Of a stretch of 64,000 nucleotides of DNA, positions 43,040 to 51,995 are shown piece after piece (the first letter of the stretch is position 1; the number at the start of each line of letters is the position of its first letter). The notes under the pieces were generated by a model. That model was not told where the DNA came from, did no database searches, and saw only the letters and a list, made by a program, of their open reading frames with translations. A program made the translations under genes and the position numbers. Origin of the DNA: Myxococcales bacterium (GTDB lineage: Bacteria > Myxococcota_A > UBA9042); assembly GCA_947491025.1 (NCBI GenBank), contig CANLIC010000006.1:62001-126000 (forward strand), written 5' to 3'.

Positions 43040-43561
43040 TCAGGCGCCGTGGACCGTGATCTTGATCACCTGCACCGGCGTCTGCGGTCGGTCGCCCGCC
43101 GCCGTCGGCGTCGTCTCGATCTTCTTCACGACGTCCATGCCTTCGATCACACGGCCGAAAACCGGGTGCTTGCTCGGCGAGCTGGTGTCCCAAAAGTCGA
43201 GGAAGCGGTTGTGCACCGTGTTGATGAAGAACTGCGAGCCGCCCGAGTTCGGCCGGCCGGTGTTCGCCATCGACAACGTGCCCGGCTCGTTGCTGAAGCG
43301 GGCGTTCGCCAGGAACTCGTCCTGGATGTTGCCCGTGGGCGGGCCGCCGGTGCCGGCTTGACGGCTGTTCGGGTCGCGCGAGTGCGGGCAACCGAACTGG
43401 ATCATGAAGTTGCTGATCACGCGATGGAAATGCAGCCCATCGTAGAAACCCTTGCCGGCGAGCTTGAGGAAATTGCCAGCCGTAATCGGCATGGTGTCGA
43501 GGTAGAGCTCGACCTTGAAGCTGCCGAGGCTGGTCTCGAAGGTGGCGGTCGGGTTGGCCAT
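43040..43561 (-). CDS. ppiA: Cyclophilin-type peptidyl-prolyl cis-trans isomerase
   Basis: Speeds proline isomerisation in protein folding. The 173-residue product starts [20 protein letters not shown] and keeps the active site sequence: HFHRVI (Arg), FMIQFGCP, '[20 protein letters not shown]' (Met-Ala region and Phe) and '[14 protein letters not shown]'. There is no signal peptide, so it is the cytoplasmic type (PpiB-like) in location. GGAG lies 6 bases before the ATG. It is followed by the lexA promoter and lexA on the same strand and is divergent from rnpB. Confidence 0.94.
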   Translation of the reverse strand: MANPTATFETSLGSFKVELYLDTMPITAGNFLKLAGKGFYDGLHFHRVISNFMIQFGCPHSRDPNSRQAGTGGPPTGNIQDEFLANARFSNEPGTLSMANTGRPNSGGSQFFINTVHNRFLDFWDTSSPSKHPVFGRVIEGMDVVKKIETTPTAAGDRPQTPVQVIKITVHGA

Positions 43562-43742
43562 GTCGACTCCAAGGCCCGGGGCAATGCCGCGGGGCGTGTG
43601 GCGGCCGGTGGGTCGGCGCGCAGCGTGAAGACGCCAGCGATTCCTGGCGTGCCGAGGTCGCCAATCTCGGCGCTGTGAGCGTCCGGGGCGCGGCGGCGGC
43701 GCACCCTAGCCCAAGGCACGGGGCTTTCGCAATGGCGCAAAT

Positions 43743-43758
43743 CGGCTACGCTGCTGCG
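43743..43758 (+). promoter_or_regulatory. Possible -10 region of rnpB
   Basis: TACGCT at 43747-43752 lies 6 bases before the predicted RNA 5' end. With a 17-base spacer the -35 would be CTTTCG (43724-43729), which is poor. The site is suggested mainly by its distance to the RNA end. Confidence 0.3.
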
Positions 43759-44185
43759 GCGAGTCGCGGGTGGACAGGCGGCCGCCGGCGCGGCAGTGGC
43801 CTCGGCCACGACCCGGCGCCGGAGGAAAGTCCGGGCTCCACACGGCGAGGGTGCCGGCCAACAGCCGGCGGGGGTGACCCCAGGGAAAGTGCCACAGAGA
43901 GTAGACCGCGTCCCCGGCCGGCGACGGCCCGCGACGCAAGGGTGAAAGCGTGCGGTAAGAGCGCACGGGCGGCGGCGGTGACGTCGGCGTCGGTAAACCC
44001 CACCCGGAGCAAGGTCAATCGGAGACGCAGCGCTCGGTAACGGGCGCCGGAGGGCAGCCGGCTCGAGTCCCCGGGTAGACCGCTTGAGGCGCCTGGCAAC
44101 AGGTGACCCAGACGAATGGTCGCCACTCGCGCGCGGGTGACCGCCGACGAGGACAGAACCCGGCTTATGGCCACCCGCGGCTCGC
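43759..44185 (+). ncRNA. rnpB: RNase P RNA, class A
   Basis: Catalytic RNA that matures tRNA 5' ends. The conserved core is present: GAGGAAAGTCCGGGCTCC near 43822-43839, the GGTAAGAGCGCAC segment near 43953, and AGACGAATGG at 44112 with ACAGAACCCGGCTTATGG at 44154-44171, which forms P4 with the first element. The ends are set by helix P1: GCGAGTCGCGGGTGG at 43759 pairs with CCACCCGCGGCTCGC ending 44185, with one G-U pair. The length of about 427 bases is somewhat above E. coli (377). It lies alone between ppiA and the kinase-like gene; the protein partner rnpA is near 14.3 kb. Confidence 0.95.
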
Positions 44186-44234
44186 AACTCGGGACGTCGG
44201 CCGCAGCAGCCCATTCCCGCGCCGCGCAAAGCGC

Positions 44235-45650
44235 CTACGAGGACGACGCAACAGACAGGTTCTGCTGTTCGAGCACGGGTATCCCCGCCGCGATGTAGAA
44301 GGACTGCACCAGCTCCGGCCAGTCAGCCCGCGCCCCGAGGTCCGCAAGCACCGAGTTCAGGCCGAAGTTGATGCGCAGCAAGAAGACCGCGCCGGGAGTC
44401 TTCAGGTCAAAGACTCCGGTTTTCCATAGCTTCTTTCCGACTTGCAGCTTCATCGCCGCGGTGGCCTGGCCGAGGCGCCGGGTGTAGGCGCGATCGTAGG
44501 CGTAGGGCTGCGCCGCAAGCAGAGGCTCAAAAGACAGCGTCAGGTAGTCGGCGATGGTGGCGCGCAGCTCGGCGTCGGCGTCGAGCGGCAGGCCGTAGCC
44601 AGCGGCGCAGGCCTCGTAGAGGGCGTCGCCGCGCAGACCCCGGCCGGCGGCGTTGCGCACCTGCGCGAAACCGAGAAGCGTCTGCCGGTCATAGCGCTGC
44701 ACGCAGCCGTGGTCGAGGAAGGCGACGCGGCCCTCTGGCAGCAGCAGGTAGTTGCCCGGATGCGGGTCGCCATTGAAGGCGCCGAGCACGTACATCGACC
44801 GGAAAGCGAAGCGGAAGATCGCCACGCCCCAGGCGTCGCGTTCGGCCTGGGTCGCGCCAGCGATGCCGACATCGAAGCGCTGGCCGTCGACCCAGCGGCT
44901 GGTCAGGACCTTCTCGCCGCAGCGCTCGGGCACCGGCTCAGGGATCATCACGGTCGGGTCGCCGCGCCAGAACGTCTCGAGCAGGCGGTGGTTGTCGAGC
45001 TCTCGACGGTAGTCACACTCTTCGCGAACGCGCGCCGCGACGTCGTGCAGCGATTGCTCGACGGCGAACTTCGGCACCACCGACGACAGCGTCCGCACCA
45101 GGCCGTCGACGTTGCGCAGGTCGGAGTCGATCGCCTCTGCGATCCCCGGGTACTGGATCTTGACCGCCACCTCGTGCCCGCCGAGCGCGTCAGTCAGACG
45201 CGCCCTGTGCACCTGACCGATGCTGGCGGCGGCCACCGGCTCGCGGTCGAAGCGCGCGAACAGCACGTCAATCGGCTGGCCGAGGTCGCGCTCGAGCAGC
45301 TCGGCGATGACCTCGGTGGTCATCGGCTGGCTGTGGGTCTGCAGCGCCCGCATCGCCTCGCGCCAGGTCTCGCGCTGGTCAGCGGGCACAAAGTCATCGA
45401 TATAGCTCATGACCTGGCCGACCTTCATCGGCAGGCCCTTCATCTCGCCGAGGCGCGCGGCCAGGGTGCGCCCGATCCCCCCGTGCAGGCTTTTGCTCGC
45501 TGCCTGGGTGCTCGCCGTCGCCGCCAGCTTGCCGGCCGCGAGCGCCGCGTCACCGGCCAGCCGCGCTGCCGTGCCGCCGAGCTGGGCCAAGCGCCCAAGG
45601 CGCCCCGTCCGCAGGCCCCGCAGCCTGCCTTCGTCGTGCCCCTCGCTCAC
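44235..45650 (-). CDS. AarF/UbiB/ABC1-family atypical kinase
   Basis: 471 residues from a GTG start. Carries the family hallmarks: the KxGQ motif in MKVGQVMS (76-79), the Ala-rich loop 'EPVAAASIGQVHRA' in place of a glycine loop, AVKIQYPG with the beta-3 Lys, the catalytic loop 'NGDPHPGNYLLL' and the metal motif 'AFLDHG'. UbiB members act in ubiquinone or other isoprenoid lipid metabolism, mostly as ATPases. No quinone synthesis genes are nearby, so a specific role is open. Convergent with rnpB, with 49 bases between. Confidence 0.9.
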   Translation of the reverse strand: MSEGHDEGRLRGLRTGRLGRLAQLGGTAARLAGDAALAAGKLAATASTQAASKSLHGGIGRTLAARLGEMKGLPMKVGQVMSYIDDFVPADQRETWREAMRALQTHSQPMTTEVIAELLERDLGQPIDVLFARFDREPVAAASIGQVHRARLTDALGGHEVAVKIQYPGIAEAIDSDLRNVDGLVRTLSSVVPKFAVEQSLHDVAARVREECDYRRELDNHRLLETFWRGDPTVMIPEPVPERCGEKVLTSRWVDGQRFDVGIAGATQAERDAWGVAIFRFAFRSMYVLGAFNGDPHPGNYLLLPEGRVAFLDHGCVQRYDRQTLLGFAQVRNAAGRGLRGDALYEACAAGYGLPLDADAELRATIADYLTLSFEPLLAAQPYAYDRAYTRRLGQATAAMKLQVGKKLWKTGVFDLKTPGAVFLLRINFGLNSVLADLGARADWPELVQSFYIAAGIPVLEQQNLSVASSS

Positions 45651-45718
45651 GGCTCGGCTCTCCCTCGCCGGCGACGAGGCGCGGCGTCGCTGAGGCTACC
45701 GTCGCGGGCTCTCGCCGT

Positions 45719-46636
45719 CTATCGGTCCAAAGGGCGGGCCGCCAACCGAGCGCCGAGGGCGCCCTGCAGCGTCAGCAGGTCCGGCCAAGGCAGTGCCGGC
45801 AAGAGCGCCCGCAGCGGCGCACCGTCGACCCGCTCTTCACCGCCGGCGTGAGGCATGCGGCCGACGCCCGTCCAGGCGCCCTCGACGATGGCGATGGCCT
45901 GCAGCCCGGCGCCATCGAGCAGCGCTCGTGCCAGCGCGCGCTGAGTCGGCTGCTGCGCAGGCGTGATCTGCCAAGGCCTGCCGAGATCGGTCGTTGCACC
46001 CGCGGCCAACGCCACGAGCGCCGCCGCCGCCGTGTCGACCGCCACCACACAAGGCCGCTGCGCTCCGCCGCCGGGCAGGCGCAAGACGCCCTCGGCCTGC
46101 GCCACCTCGAGGTAGGCCCGCTCGCGGCTGGCCGCATCGTCGACAGCCAGCAGCTGGGGCAGGAGCAGCGCGCAAGCCTCAACGCCCGTCGGCAGGCCGG
46201 CGATGCAACCCGCCCGCAGCGCACGCTTGCCCTGACCGTAGGAGTCCTCGGGCAGCGGCTCGCGATCCAGCGCAGCGTGCCCGCCCGGATGCTCCGCCCA
46301 GCGCTCGGGGCGCCGCTCCGCCAGCGAAGAGGCCAGGACCAGGCGGCGCGGCGGCCGCTCGCAGCCCAGCCAGGCCTCGACCAACGCCGCGGCGTCCATG
46401 GCGTCCATGCCGCAGAGGTCGAGCACGGCGTCGCAGCCGTCGAGCGCCGCTCGCAGTCGAGCGATGTCGCGGCGGTCTCCCCGCACGAAGCGATGAGGCG
46501 ATTCGGCGATCGATGCGCCCGGCGGCGGAGGATGCCTGGCCAAGCCCTTGACGATGACACCTGGAGGCAGGGCCGCCATCAGCGTCCGACCGAGCCGTCC
46601 GGTCGCGCCGAGGATGGCCCACGTCGGGTTGTTCAC
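45719..46636 (-). CDS. NAD(P)-binding Rossmann protein, epimerase-like
   Basis: 305 residues starting at a GTG (46636) that overlaps the upstream lipoprotein's stop (GTGA). The N-terminus TWAILGATGRLGRTLM has the G-x-x-G-x-x-G dinucleotide motif of extended short-chain dehydrogenases. 'RLVLASSLAERRPERW' holds the strand before the usual Ser, and 'EDSYGQGKRALR' resembles the Y-x-x-x-K catalytic pair. It is thus likely an NAD-dependent epimerase or sugar-nucleotide reductase, substrate unknown. The frame's longer N-terminus (to 46768) lies in the neighbouring gene and is not used. Confidence 0.78.
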   Translation of the reverse strand: MNNPTWAILGATGRLGRTLMAALPPGVIVKGLARHPPPPGASIAESPHRFVRGDRRDIARLRAALDGCDAVLDLCGMDAMDAAALVEAWLGCERPPRRLVLASSLAERRPERWAEHPGGHAALDREPLPEDSYGQGKRALRAGCIAGLPTGVEACALLLPQLLAVDDAASRERAYLEVAQAEGVLRLPGGGAQRPCVVAVDTAAAALVALAAGATTDLGRPWQITPAQQPTQRALARALLDGAGLQAIAIVEGAWTGVGRMPHAGGEERVDGAPLRALLPALPWPDLLTLQGALGARLAARPLDR

Positions 46637-47667
46637 TGGCAGGCCGTGCCCTGCACCGTCCCCGTGCTGCCGTTGGCCTGCGCCCAGGCCTTGAGGGCAT
46701 CGACCAGCGGCGAGGCGACCGGACATATGGTGGCCGTGGAGCTCAAATGCGCCTTGGCCGGCAGCCACTTGGCGTCTGTCAGGTGCTGAACGCTGCTGAT
46801 TTCGAGGGAGACGATGCTCTGCAGCTTGGGTAGGGCGATGGTCTTGAGCTCGTCGAGCTGGCGAAGCCGCAGCTCCGAGACATTCTCCACCAAGGGCAAG
46901 GAGAGCTGCGTCATGGCGTTGTCGACGACGACAAGGGAGTTGAGTTGGGTCAGTTTGGGGAAGGAGAGCTTTGGGAACACGCCCTTGTCGAAGTGCAGTC
47001 CGGCCGTCGTTCCCTCGAGCCCCGCGAACGCCGTCATGCTGGCGAGCGCGAAGTTGCCGCGCACCCGGATGTGCGATGTCACCTTCGACAGCTTGCCGAA
47101 GCCGGCGACGCTCGCCAGCAGCGGGTTGTTATCGATCTCGATGCCTGGGGTCGACTCCAGCGCGCCAAAGCCAGCGATCGCCTTCAGCGCGTGGTTGTCC
47201 GAGATCGTGATCAACTGCGCCTTTTTCAGCTTGCCGAACGTGGGGATGGCCTTGAGCGCCGTGCCGGTGATGACGATCGGGCCCATCACCTCCTCGAGGT
47301 TCGGCAGCACCTGGCCGACCGCGACGTCGGCGCCAGCGCGGATGGTCAACCCACCCTCGATGACCCGGATCTCCGCCAACTTCATGCTCGCAGGGGCCGA
47401 GAGATCGAGCGTCACCGAGCCGCCGACGACGCACTGGCCCTCGTAGCCGAACATCTTGGGGTCCGCCGAGGGCGGCAAAAACTTCAGCGACGGCGCCTTG
47501 ATACCCTCGTGGCAAGGCGTCGAGGCCGCGCTTCCCTCACCCTTCTGCAACTCGAGCAGCGCCGGGTCGACGGCCGGCGTATCGAGCTCGGGCAGCAGAC
47601 AGCTTGGCAACGCCAACGCACAGGCGGCGACCAGCCCGAAGTGGGCCCGCAACAGGTTAGAACGCAT
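46633..47667 (-). CDS. Lipoprotein with receptor L-domain-like leucine-rich structure
   Basis: 344 residues. Signal LVAACALALPSC with lipobox, then a small Cys pair region, then a repeated strand pattern of 22-25 residues such as 'LTIRAGADVAVGQVLPNLEEV', 'IVITGTALKAIPTF', 'LITISDNHALKAIAGF', 'IEIDNNPLLASVAGF' and 'SLVVVDNAMTQLSLP', which matches the right-handed solenoid of receptor L domains (ECM33/insulin receptor type). Two Cys near the end (TICPV, GTACQ) may close the solenoid. Likely a surface binding protein. The ATG at 47667 overlaps the preceding barrel gene by 11 bases, so the two are co-translated. Confidence 0.78.
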   Translation of the reverse strand: MRSNLLRAHFGLVAACALALPSCLLPELDTPAVDPALLELQKGEGSAASTPCHEGIKAPSLKFLPPSADPKMFGYEGQCVVGGSVTLDLSAPASMKLAEIRVIEGGLTIRAGADVAVGQVLPNLEEVMGPIVITGTALKAIPTFGKLKKAQLITISDNHALKAIAGFGALESTPGIEIDNNPLLASVAGFGKLSKVTSHIRVRGNFALASMTAFAGLEGTTAGLHFDKGVFPKLSFPKLTQLNSLVVVDNAMTQLSLPLVENVSELRLRQLDELKTIALPKLQSIVSLEISSVQHLTDAKWLPAKAHLSSTATICPVASPLVDALKAWAQANGSTGTVQGTACQ

Positions 47668-48463
47668 AACCGACTCCAAAGCGCAGGATGTCTTCGTAGG
47701 AGCTGCGCAGCGTCGAACCAAAGGGATCCTTGCCGCCGAACAGCACCTTGCTCGCGTTGCCGCCGGTGCCCGTTTCACGCTCGCGCTGGCCCTCATAGAG
47801 CTCAACGTAGGCCATGAAGGCGCCTTGGCGACCCCGCTGGAAGTAAGCCGTCGCCCGCAACATCGCGGCATTGACCGAGTCGTTGGTGCTGCCGAGCGGC
47901 GAGCTGGCGACGCCCGGCCACCAGGTCCATTGGCCCTCCATGACGACCGTCGGCGCCACGCGCAGCACCGCCTTGCCGGTCAAGTACGTGTAGGCGCTGA
48001 CCATCGATACGCCGAAACCCGGGGCGAAACCGATCAGCAGCTGCGGGCTGCCGCCCCGGAACCAGTGGAAAAGCGTCACCGGAAAGCCCACCGACATGTC
48101 GAACAAGAACCCCAACTCGCCGAGGAGCTGGTCGCTGTCTTTGTAGGGCACCCCGTCGTAGCCCATCATGCAGAGGAACTCGATGCCGGCGAGGTTGCCG
48201 AGCGGCGACGACTTGCCGAACATGCCGCCATCGAACGAGACCATGAACTGGTTGCCGTCTTGGCCCCAGCGATCGCCGGTGCCGAAGGTGCCGTAGACCC
48301 GCATGTCCTGCTCGAGGCCAAACCACGTCAGATTGCGCGAAGCGAGAGCTGGCACGGCCGGCGTGATGCACAGCGCCATCACCAGCAGCGCCACGGCCGA
48401 GCGCCCTGCGCCGCCCCACCAACTTCGGCGCGGGACTTCGGCGCGCCCAATCGACTGCACCAT
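47657..48463 (-). CDS. Outer membrane protein, probable beta-barrel
   Basis: 268 residues with a signal sequence (AVALLVMALCITPAVPALA-S) and a body of amphipathic beta strands with many Gly and aromatic residues ('FMVSFDGGMFGKSS', 'QLLIGFAPGFGVSMVSAYTYLTG', 'AYFQRGRQGAFMAYVELYEG'). It ends 'ILRFGVGYAF', a good BamA recognition end. Function unknown. Together with the next upstream barrel gene and the downstream L-domain lipoprotein it forms a surface protein cluster on the minus strand. Confidence 0.75.
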   Translation of the reverse strand: MVQSIGRAEVPRRSWWGGAGRSAVALLVMALCITPAVPALASRNLTWFGLEQDMRVYGTFGTGDRWGQDGNQFMVSFDGGMFGKSSPLGNLAGIEFLCMMGYDGVPYKDSDQLLGELGFLFDMSVGFPVTLFHWFRGGSPQLLIGFAPGFGVSMVSAYTYLTGKAVLRVAPTVVMEGQWTWWPGVASSPLGSTNDSVNAAMLRATAYFQRGRQGAFMAYVELYEGQRERETGTGGNASKVLFGGKDPFGSTLRSSYEDILRFGVGYAF

Positions 48464-48473
48464 CGGGGACCTC

Positions 48474-49430
48474 CTAGAAGCGCGCGCCCGCCGCGGCGGT
48501 GAAGCCGAACTCCAGCGAGGTCAGAGAAGGGGTCAATGCGACCGCCTCGACGTAGACGCGCTGCAGCAGCGCCGCAGACACGCCAAGGCGCACCGGGAAG
48601 CCGGCCGTCTTCAATTCGGTGGTGCTGCCGGGCGCAAAGACCGCCTTGTCGCGGTCGTCCCGTGCCTCGCGGGTGTGGCCGAACCAGTTCCAATCGAACT
48701 GCGCCCACAGCAGCAAGGGCCCCATAGGGACGCTGAGGCGGACCGGGATGCCGAAGTACGACCAGTGCGTAATCAAATAGCGCCCATCCTCTGCGACGGC
48801 GGCGGTCGTGCTGCCAAAGCCGAACCCGAGGTCGACCATCGAGTCGGTGCCGACGCCGAAGCCGCCGACCATCATCGTGGCGCGGTAGCCAGACACGTCG
48901 CCGCCGACGTTGCGCGAGTAAAGCTCCAGGTCGAAGGACTGGTTGGGCGACGAGAACATCTGCGCCGCTGAGCTGCTCGCCGAGGCCATGATCGCCTGCC
49001 GCTCAGCCTCGCTGCGATAGGTCGTGCGCGTATAGCGGTAGTTGCCCTCGGTCCAGGTCTCGGAGCTCTTGGGAGCAGACGACGCCATCGCGCCGGCGAA
49101 GATCTGAATCAGCGCCATGGTGGTGCCGGTGATGAAGCCGTTGCGCTCGTGGTAGCGCACGCCCATGCCGAAGGACGCGCCAGGGTGGCCAAGCCGCCAG
49201 CCGGACATCTCCCCGGTGCCACCGGCGACGAACAGACTCGTCGTCGAGGAGTAGTTGGTGAGCAGGCTGCGCGGGTCTTCGAAGAGCGCGCCGGCTTGAA
49301 AACTCCGCGCGCCGACCACACTCGGCAGCGCCAGCAGCGCCGCAAGCCCCAGGCAGGCCACGCCACGGAGGCTCGAGGTTCGCTTCAGCCCAGGCGGGGC
49401 CCTGCCCTCGCCTCGAACCGGGTCTTGCAT
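48474..49430 (-). CDS. Outer membrane protein, probable beta-barrel
   Basis: 318 residues from the ATG at 49430, which has GGAGGG 5 bases upstream; the longer frame to 50219 runs through another gene and is rejected. The signal peptide 'VACLGLAALLALPSVVGA-R' precedes a strand-rich body with an Ala/Ser-rich inner segment ('MASASSSAAQMFSS'). Late strands 'LLLWAQFDWNWFGHT', 'RVYVEAVALTPSLTSLEFGFTAAAGARF' end in Phe, suiting outer membrane insertion. No family recognised. It ends 10 bases before the next gene, which makes co-transcription likely. Confidence 0.75.
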   Translation of the reverse strand: MQDPVRGEGRAPPGLKRTSSLRGVACLGLAALLALPSVVGARSFQAGALFEDPRSLLTNYSSTTSLFVAGGTGEMSGWRLGHPGASFGMGVRYHERNGFITGTTMALIQIFAGAMASSAPKSSETWTEGNYRYTRTTYRSEAERQAIMASASSSAAQMFSSPNQSFDLELYSRNVGGDVSGYRATMMVGGFGVGTDSMVDLGFGFGSTTAAVAEDGRYLITHWSYFGIPVRLSVPMGPLLLWAQFDWNWFGHTREARDDRDKAVFAPGSTTELKTAGFPVRLGVSAALLQRVYVEAVALTPSLTSLEFGFTAAAGARF

Positions 49431-49587
49431 GTCACCCTCCCCTCGCGTCGCCGTCCGCCGCCACCCACCGCGCATGCGCTGAAGAACGAGTCTCTGGCAC
49501 GGGCCAAACCTGTCAAGCGCAGCTTGACCCTCCAGCCCTCGCTGCACCGTCGCCCAGTCCCTGGGACGCCTCAAGGCCCCCGGCGAT

Positions 49588-50418
49588 CTACGCCAGCGCG
49601 CCATCGCCCCGCGCGACGTCCGCCTCGACCCGAAGCAGCGCGTTTGGATAGCCGCTCTCGGGGCCATGGCAGGACTCGACGCGAAACCCCGTCGCCGCGG
49701 CATCGGCCCGCAGGTCGTCCTCGCCATAGACCAGGTGCACGAGGCCGCCCGCCCCCATGCGCCAGCCGAACGCGGTGCCGGTGATCTCAGCGCCTGGCCG
49801 CGGCGCGCTGGCGGCGTGCACCTCGGCCGTGGTCTGGGCGCCGCCGCGCAGGCCACGGCTCGGCAGCAGCGGCCAAGACAACAGCAGCGGGGCGTCGGGC
49901 CGCAGCCGCGCCCGTACGGCCCGCAGCGCTGCCCGCCGCGCGGCGACGCCGAAGAGGTGCGACCAGGCGCCCCAACCGAAGAGCGCCGCGTCGTAGGGCC
50001 CCGGCAGCACTGCCGCGCCGTCGAGCGCCTCAGCGCCGCAGCAGAGCACCTGCGCCTCCGCCCCGACCAAAGCCTGCGCCGCCGTCGCCAACGCCGGCAC
50101 CGGGTCACAGCCGTCGACGGCGTAGCCCGCAGCCCGCAGCGCCCCCAACTCGCGACCGCCGCCGACGCCGAGCACGAGCACCCGCGCCGGTGCCGGCGGA
50201 AACGCGGTGTCGAGCGCATGGCGCTCGAAGTCGAAGAAGCCGAGCTCCTGGTGCCAGCCGCGGCGGTAATGCGCAGCCCGGCGGTAGTAGCGCGCCGTCA
50301 TGGCGATGGCGTCCTCTTCGGCCATCCACCTGTTGGCGAGGCGTTGGCTCCGCGCCGCCAAGCCCTGGCCGAGCCGGGCCAGCTCGGCCGCCGCGATCAG
50401 TCGCAGTCGACGCCACAT
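49588..50418 (-). CDS. SAM-dependent methyltransferase
   Basis: 276 residues from the ATG at 50418, with GGAGGA 9 bases upstream. Class I methyltransferase fold: SAM-binding strand 'ARVLVLGVGGGRELGAL', acidic end of beta 2 'VDGCDPVPAL', and 'YDAALFGWGAWSHLFG' as motif post-I/II. The N-terminal part ('TARYYRRAAHYRRGWHQELGF') is helical and probably forms the substrate cap. The substrate is unknown. It is followed, 157 bases on, by the surface protein cluster and preceded by the lipoprotein at 50459 on the same strand. Confidence 0.8.
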   Translation of the reverse strand: MWRRLRLIAAAELARLGQGLAARSQRLANRWMAEEDAIAMTARYYRRAAHYRRGWHQELGFFDFERHALDTAFPPAPARVLVLGVGGGRELGALRAAGYAVDGCDPVPALATAAQALVGAEAQVLCCGAEALDGAAVLPGPYDAALFGWGAWSHLFGVAARRAALRAVRARLRPDAPLLLSWPLLPSRGLRGGAQTTAEVHAASAPRPGAEITGTAFGWRMGAGGLVHLVYGEDDLRADAAATGFRVESCHGPESGYPNALLRVEADVARGDGALA

Positions 50419-50458
50419 GTCGCTTGGTCCTCCAAGGGCCACCGAGGGGCGGCTTCGC

Positions 50459-51442
50459 CTATTGGCCGGGCGAGCCCGCCGCCTTCCAGCAGCCGTCCCC
50501 GGTCATGCAGGTCGACCACACCTGGGCGTTGCACACCGCCTGACAGGTCCGGGTGCCGGGCACCTTCAGGCCGTCTGGCACGTCGCAGAGCGCCTCGCAC
50601 GGCTCGCTGGCGCCGGCCATCGGGCACTGATCCGCCGCGGTGGTGCACAGATCAGGGCAGTCCAAGGCGCCGTAGCCGGCCCAGTAGGAGAAAGCACAGT
50701 TGGCGCCCAGCGGCTTCAGGCAGTGGTGGACGCCCTGCTTCTGCGAGCCATCGAGGCAGGTCACGGTCAGCGGCTTCTTGGCGCCGTTGTCGCAAGTGCC
50801 GACCAGCTCCTTGCAGCTCTGCGGCGTCACGCAGGCCGCCCACTGCCCGCCGGTGCAGGCGCGCACGCCGGGGATCCGCGGCGGCACGTCGCCATGGATG
50901 CAGCCCGCCTGGTAGATCTGCGTGCACTCGACCCAGCAGCGCTGGAGCTGGCCCGGAGCGCAGACGGCGGGCCCGGCGTCGATCCCGGCCTCTGGCGCAG
51001 CGTCGACGCCCGCGTCTCCGGCGTCGCCTTGTGACGTCTCCTGCGCGACCTCTTCGACCGCGTCAGGCGCGACATCTGGTGCAGCATCCGAAGCTTGCAC
51101 ATCGATGGCCGCATCGACGCCGTTGGCTACTTCCGCCGCGGCCGCATCCAAGTCGGCGTCTGCGACCCCATCGGCGACCCCATCGGGCCCGGGCCCAATG
51201 TCGGCGGTGGCGACGTCCTGCGCGGTGTCCTGCCCGGACGCGGCGTCGACATCGCCTGCGCCGCCATCCGCCCCCGTGGCCGAGTCTGCACCGTCGCCGC
51301 CGGTCTTGCCGTCCACCTCGAACGTGGGCAGTTCCGACCCCGCCGCCGCGCCCGATCCTGGGGCCGCAGGCTGGCCGCAGCCGGCCACCAGCGCCCATGC
51401 GGCGATCGCCGCTGCAAGCATCGCCCCTCGCGCACTCCCCAT
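50459..51442 (-). CDS. Cys-rich lipoprotein with acidic linker
   Basis: 327 residues. Starts MGSARGAMLAAA with the lipobox ALVAGC; GGAGG lies 5 bases before the ATG at 51442. A long Asp/Ala/Gly linker of about 115 residues follows. The C-terminal 165 residues contain about twenty Cys ('CAPGQLQRCWVECTQIYQAGC', 'CKELVGTCDNG', 'CPDLCTTAADQCPMAG', 'CQAVCNAQVWSTC') arranged in pairs that suggest a disulphide-knotted domain exposed outside the cell. No named family. Such linker-plus-Cys proteins are common in myxobacteria. Confidence 0.75.
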   Translation of the reverse strand: MGSARGAMLAAAIAAWALVAGCGQPAAPGSGAAAGSELPTFEVDGKTGGDGADSATGADGGAGDVDAASGQDTAQDVATADIGPGPDGVADGVADADLDAAAAEVANGVDAAIDVQASDAAPDVAPDAVEEVAQETSQGDAGDAGVDAAPEAGIDAGPAVCAPGQLQRCWVECTQIYQAGCIHGDVPPRIPGVRACTGGQWAACVTPQSCKELVGTCDNGAKKPLTVTCLDGSQKQGVHHCLKPLGANCAFSYWAGYGALDCPDLCTTAADQCPMAGASEPCEALCDVPDGLKVPGTRTCQAVCNAQVWSTCMTGDGCWKAAGSPGQ

Positions 51443-51554
51443 CTTGACCTCCCGCTCTCGCGCCAGCTTATACCGGCGCAAGGGCCCTGACTACGCGGAT
51501 GTTGGGCCCTTGCTGCGGCGCAGACGCCAGGGGTTCGGGCACGGCCCGCCGTTC

Positions 51555-51974
51555 TCACTCCCAGCCGGACCGCTGACGGATGCGGTCGCCGCGGCGGCGT
51601 TTCTCGTCCAGCCGCCGCTCCACCGAGCCCTTGGTCGGCCGCGTCGCCACCCGCGGCTTGGGCGGTTCCAGCGCCCGCAGCACGAGATCGGCCAGCCGCT
51701 CGCGCACGGTCGCGAGGTTCTGTGCCTGACTGCGTTGCGCCTGGCAGGTGAGGACCAGCTCACCCTCCAACGTCAACCGGCGGCCCGCCAGCCCCGCCAG
51801 CCGCGACTTGACCTCGTCGCGGAGGTCGGCGCTGCGGCGCAGGTCAAAGCGCAGCTCGACGCTCGACGCCACCTTGTTGACGTTCTGGCCGCCGGGACCC
51901 GACGAGCGCACGGCGCTGACGGTGAGGTCGCGCGACGAGAGCACGATTCGGTCGTTGATGCGTAGATCTTCCAT
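51555..51974 (-). CDS. arfB: Peptidyl-tRNA hydrolase ArfB (ribosome rescue)
   Basis: Releases nascent chains from ribosomes stalled without a stop codon. The 139-residue product has the catalytic GGQ in 'RSSGPGGQNVNKVASSVELRF' near residue 27, and a basic tail ('RPTKGSVERRLDEKRRRGDRIRQRS') that enters the empty mRNA channel. Length fits ArfB/YaeJ (about 140). It lies 21 bases downstream of the P450 gene on the same strand. Confidence 0.93.
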   Translation of the reverse strand: MEDLRINDRIVLSSRDLTVSAVRSSGPGGQNVNKVASSVELRFDLRRSADLRDEVKSRLAGLAGRRLTLEGELVLTCQAQRSQAQNLATVRERLADLVLRALEPPKPRVATRPTKGSVERRLDEKRRRGDRIRQRSGWE

Positions 51975-51995
51975 CGACTCCCCAGCTTTGCTCGG

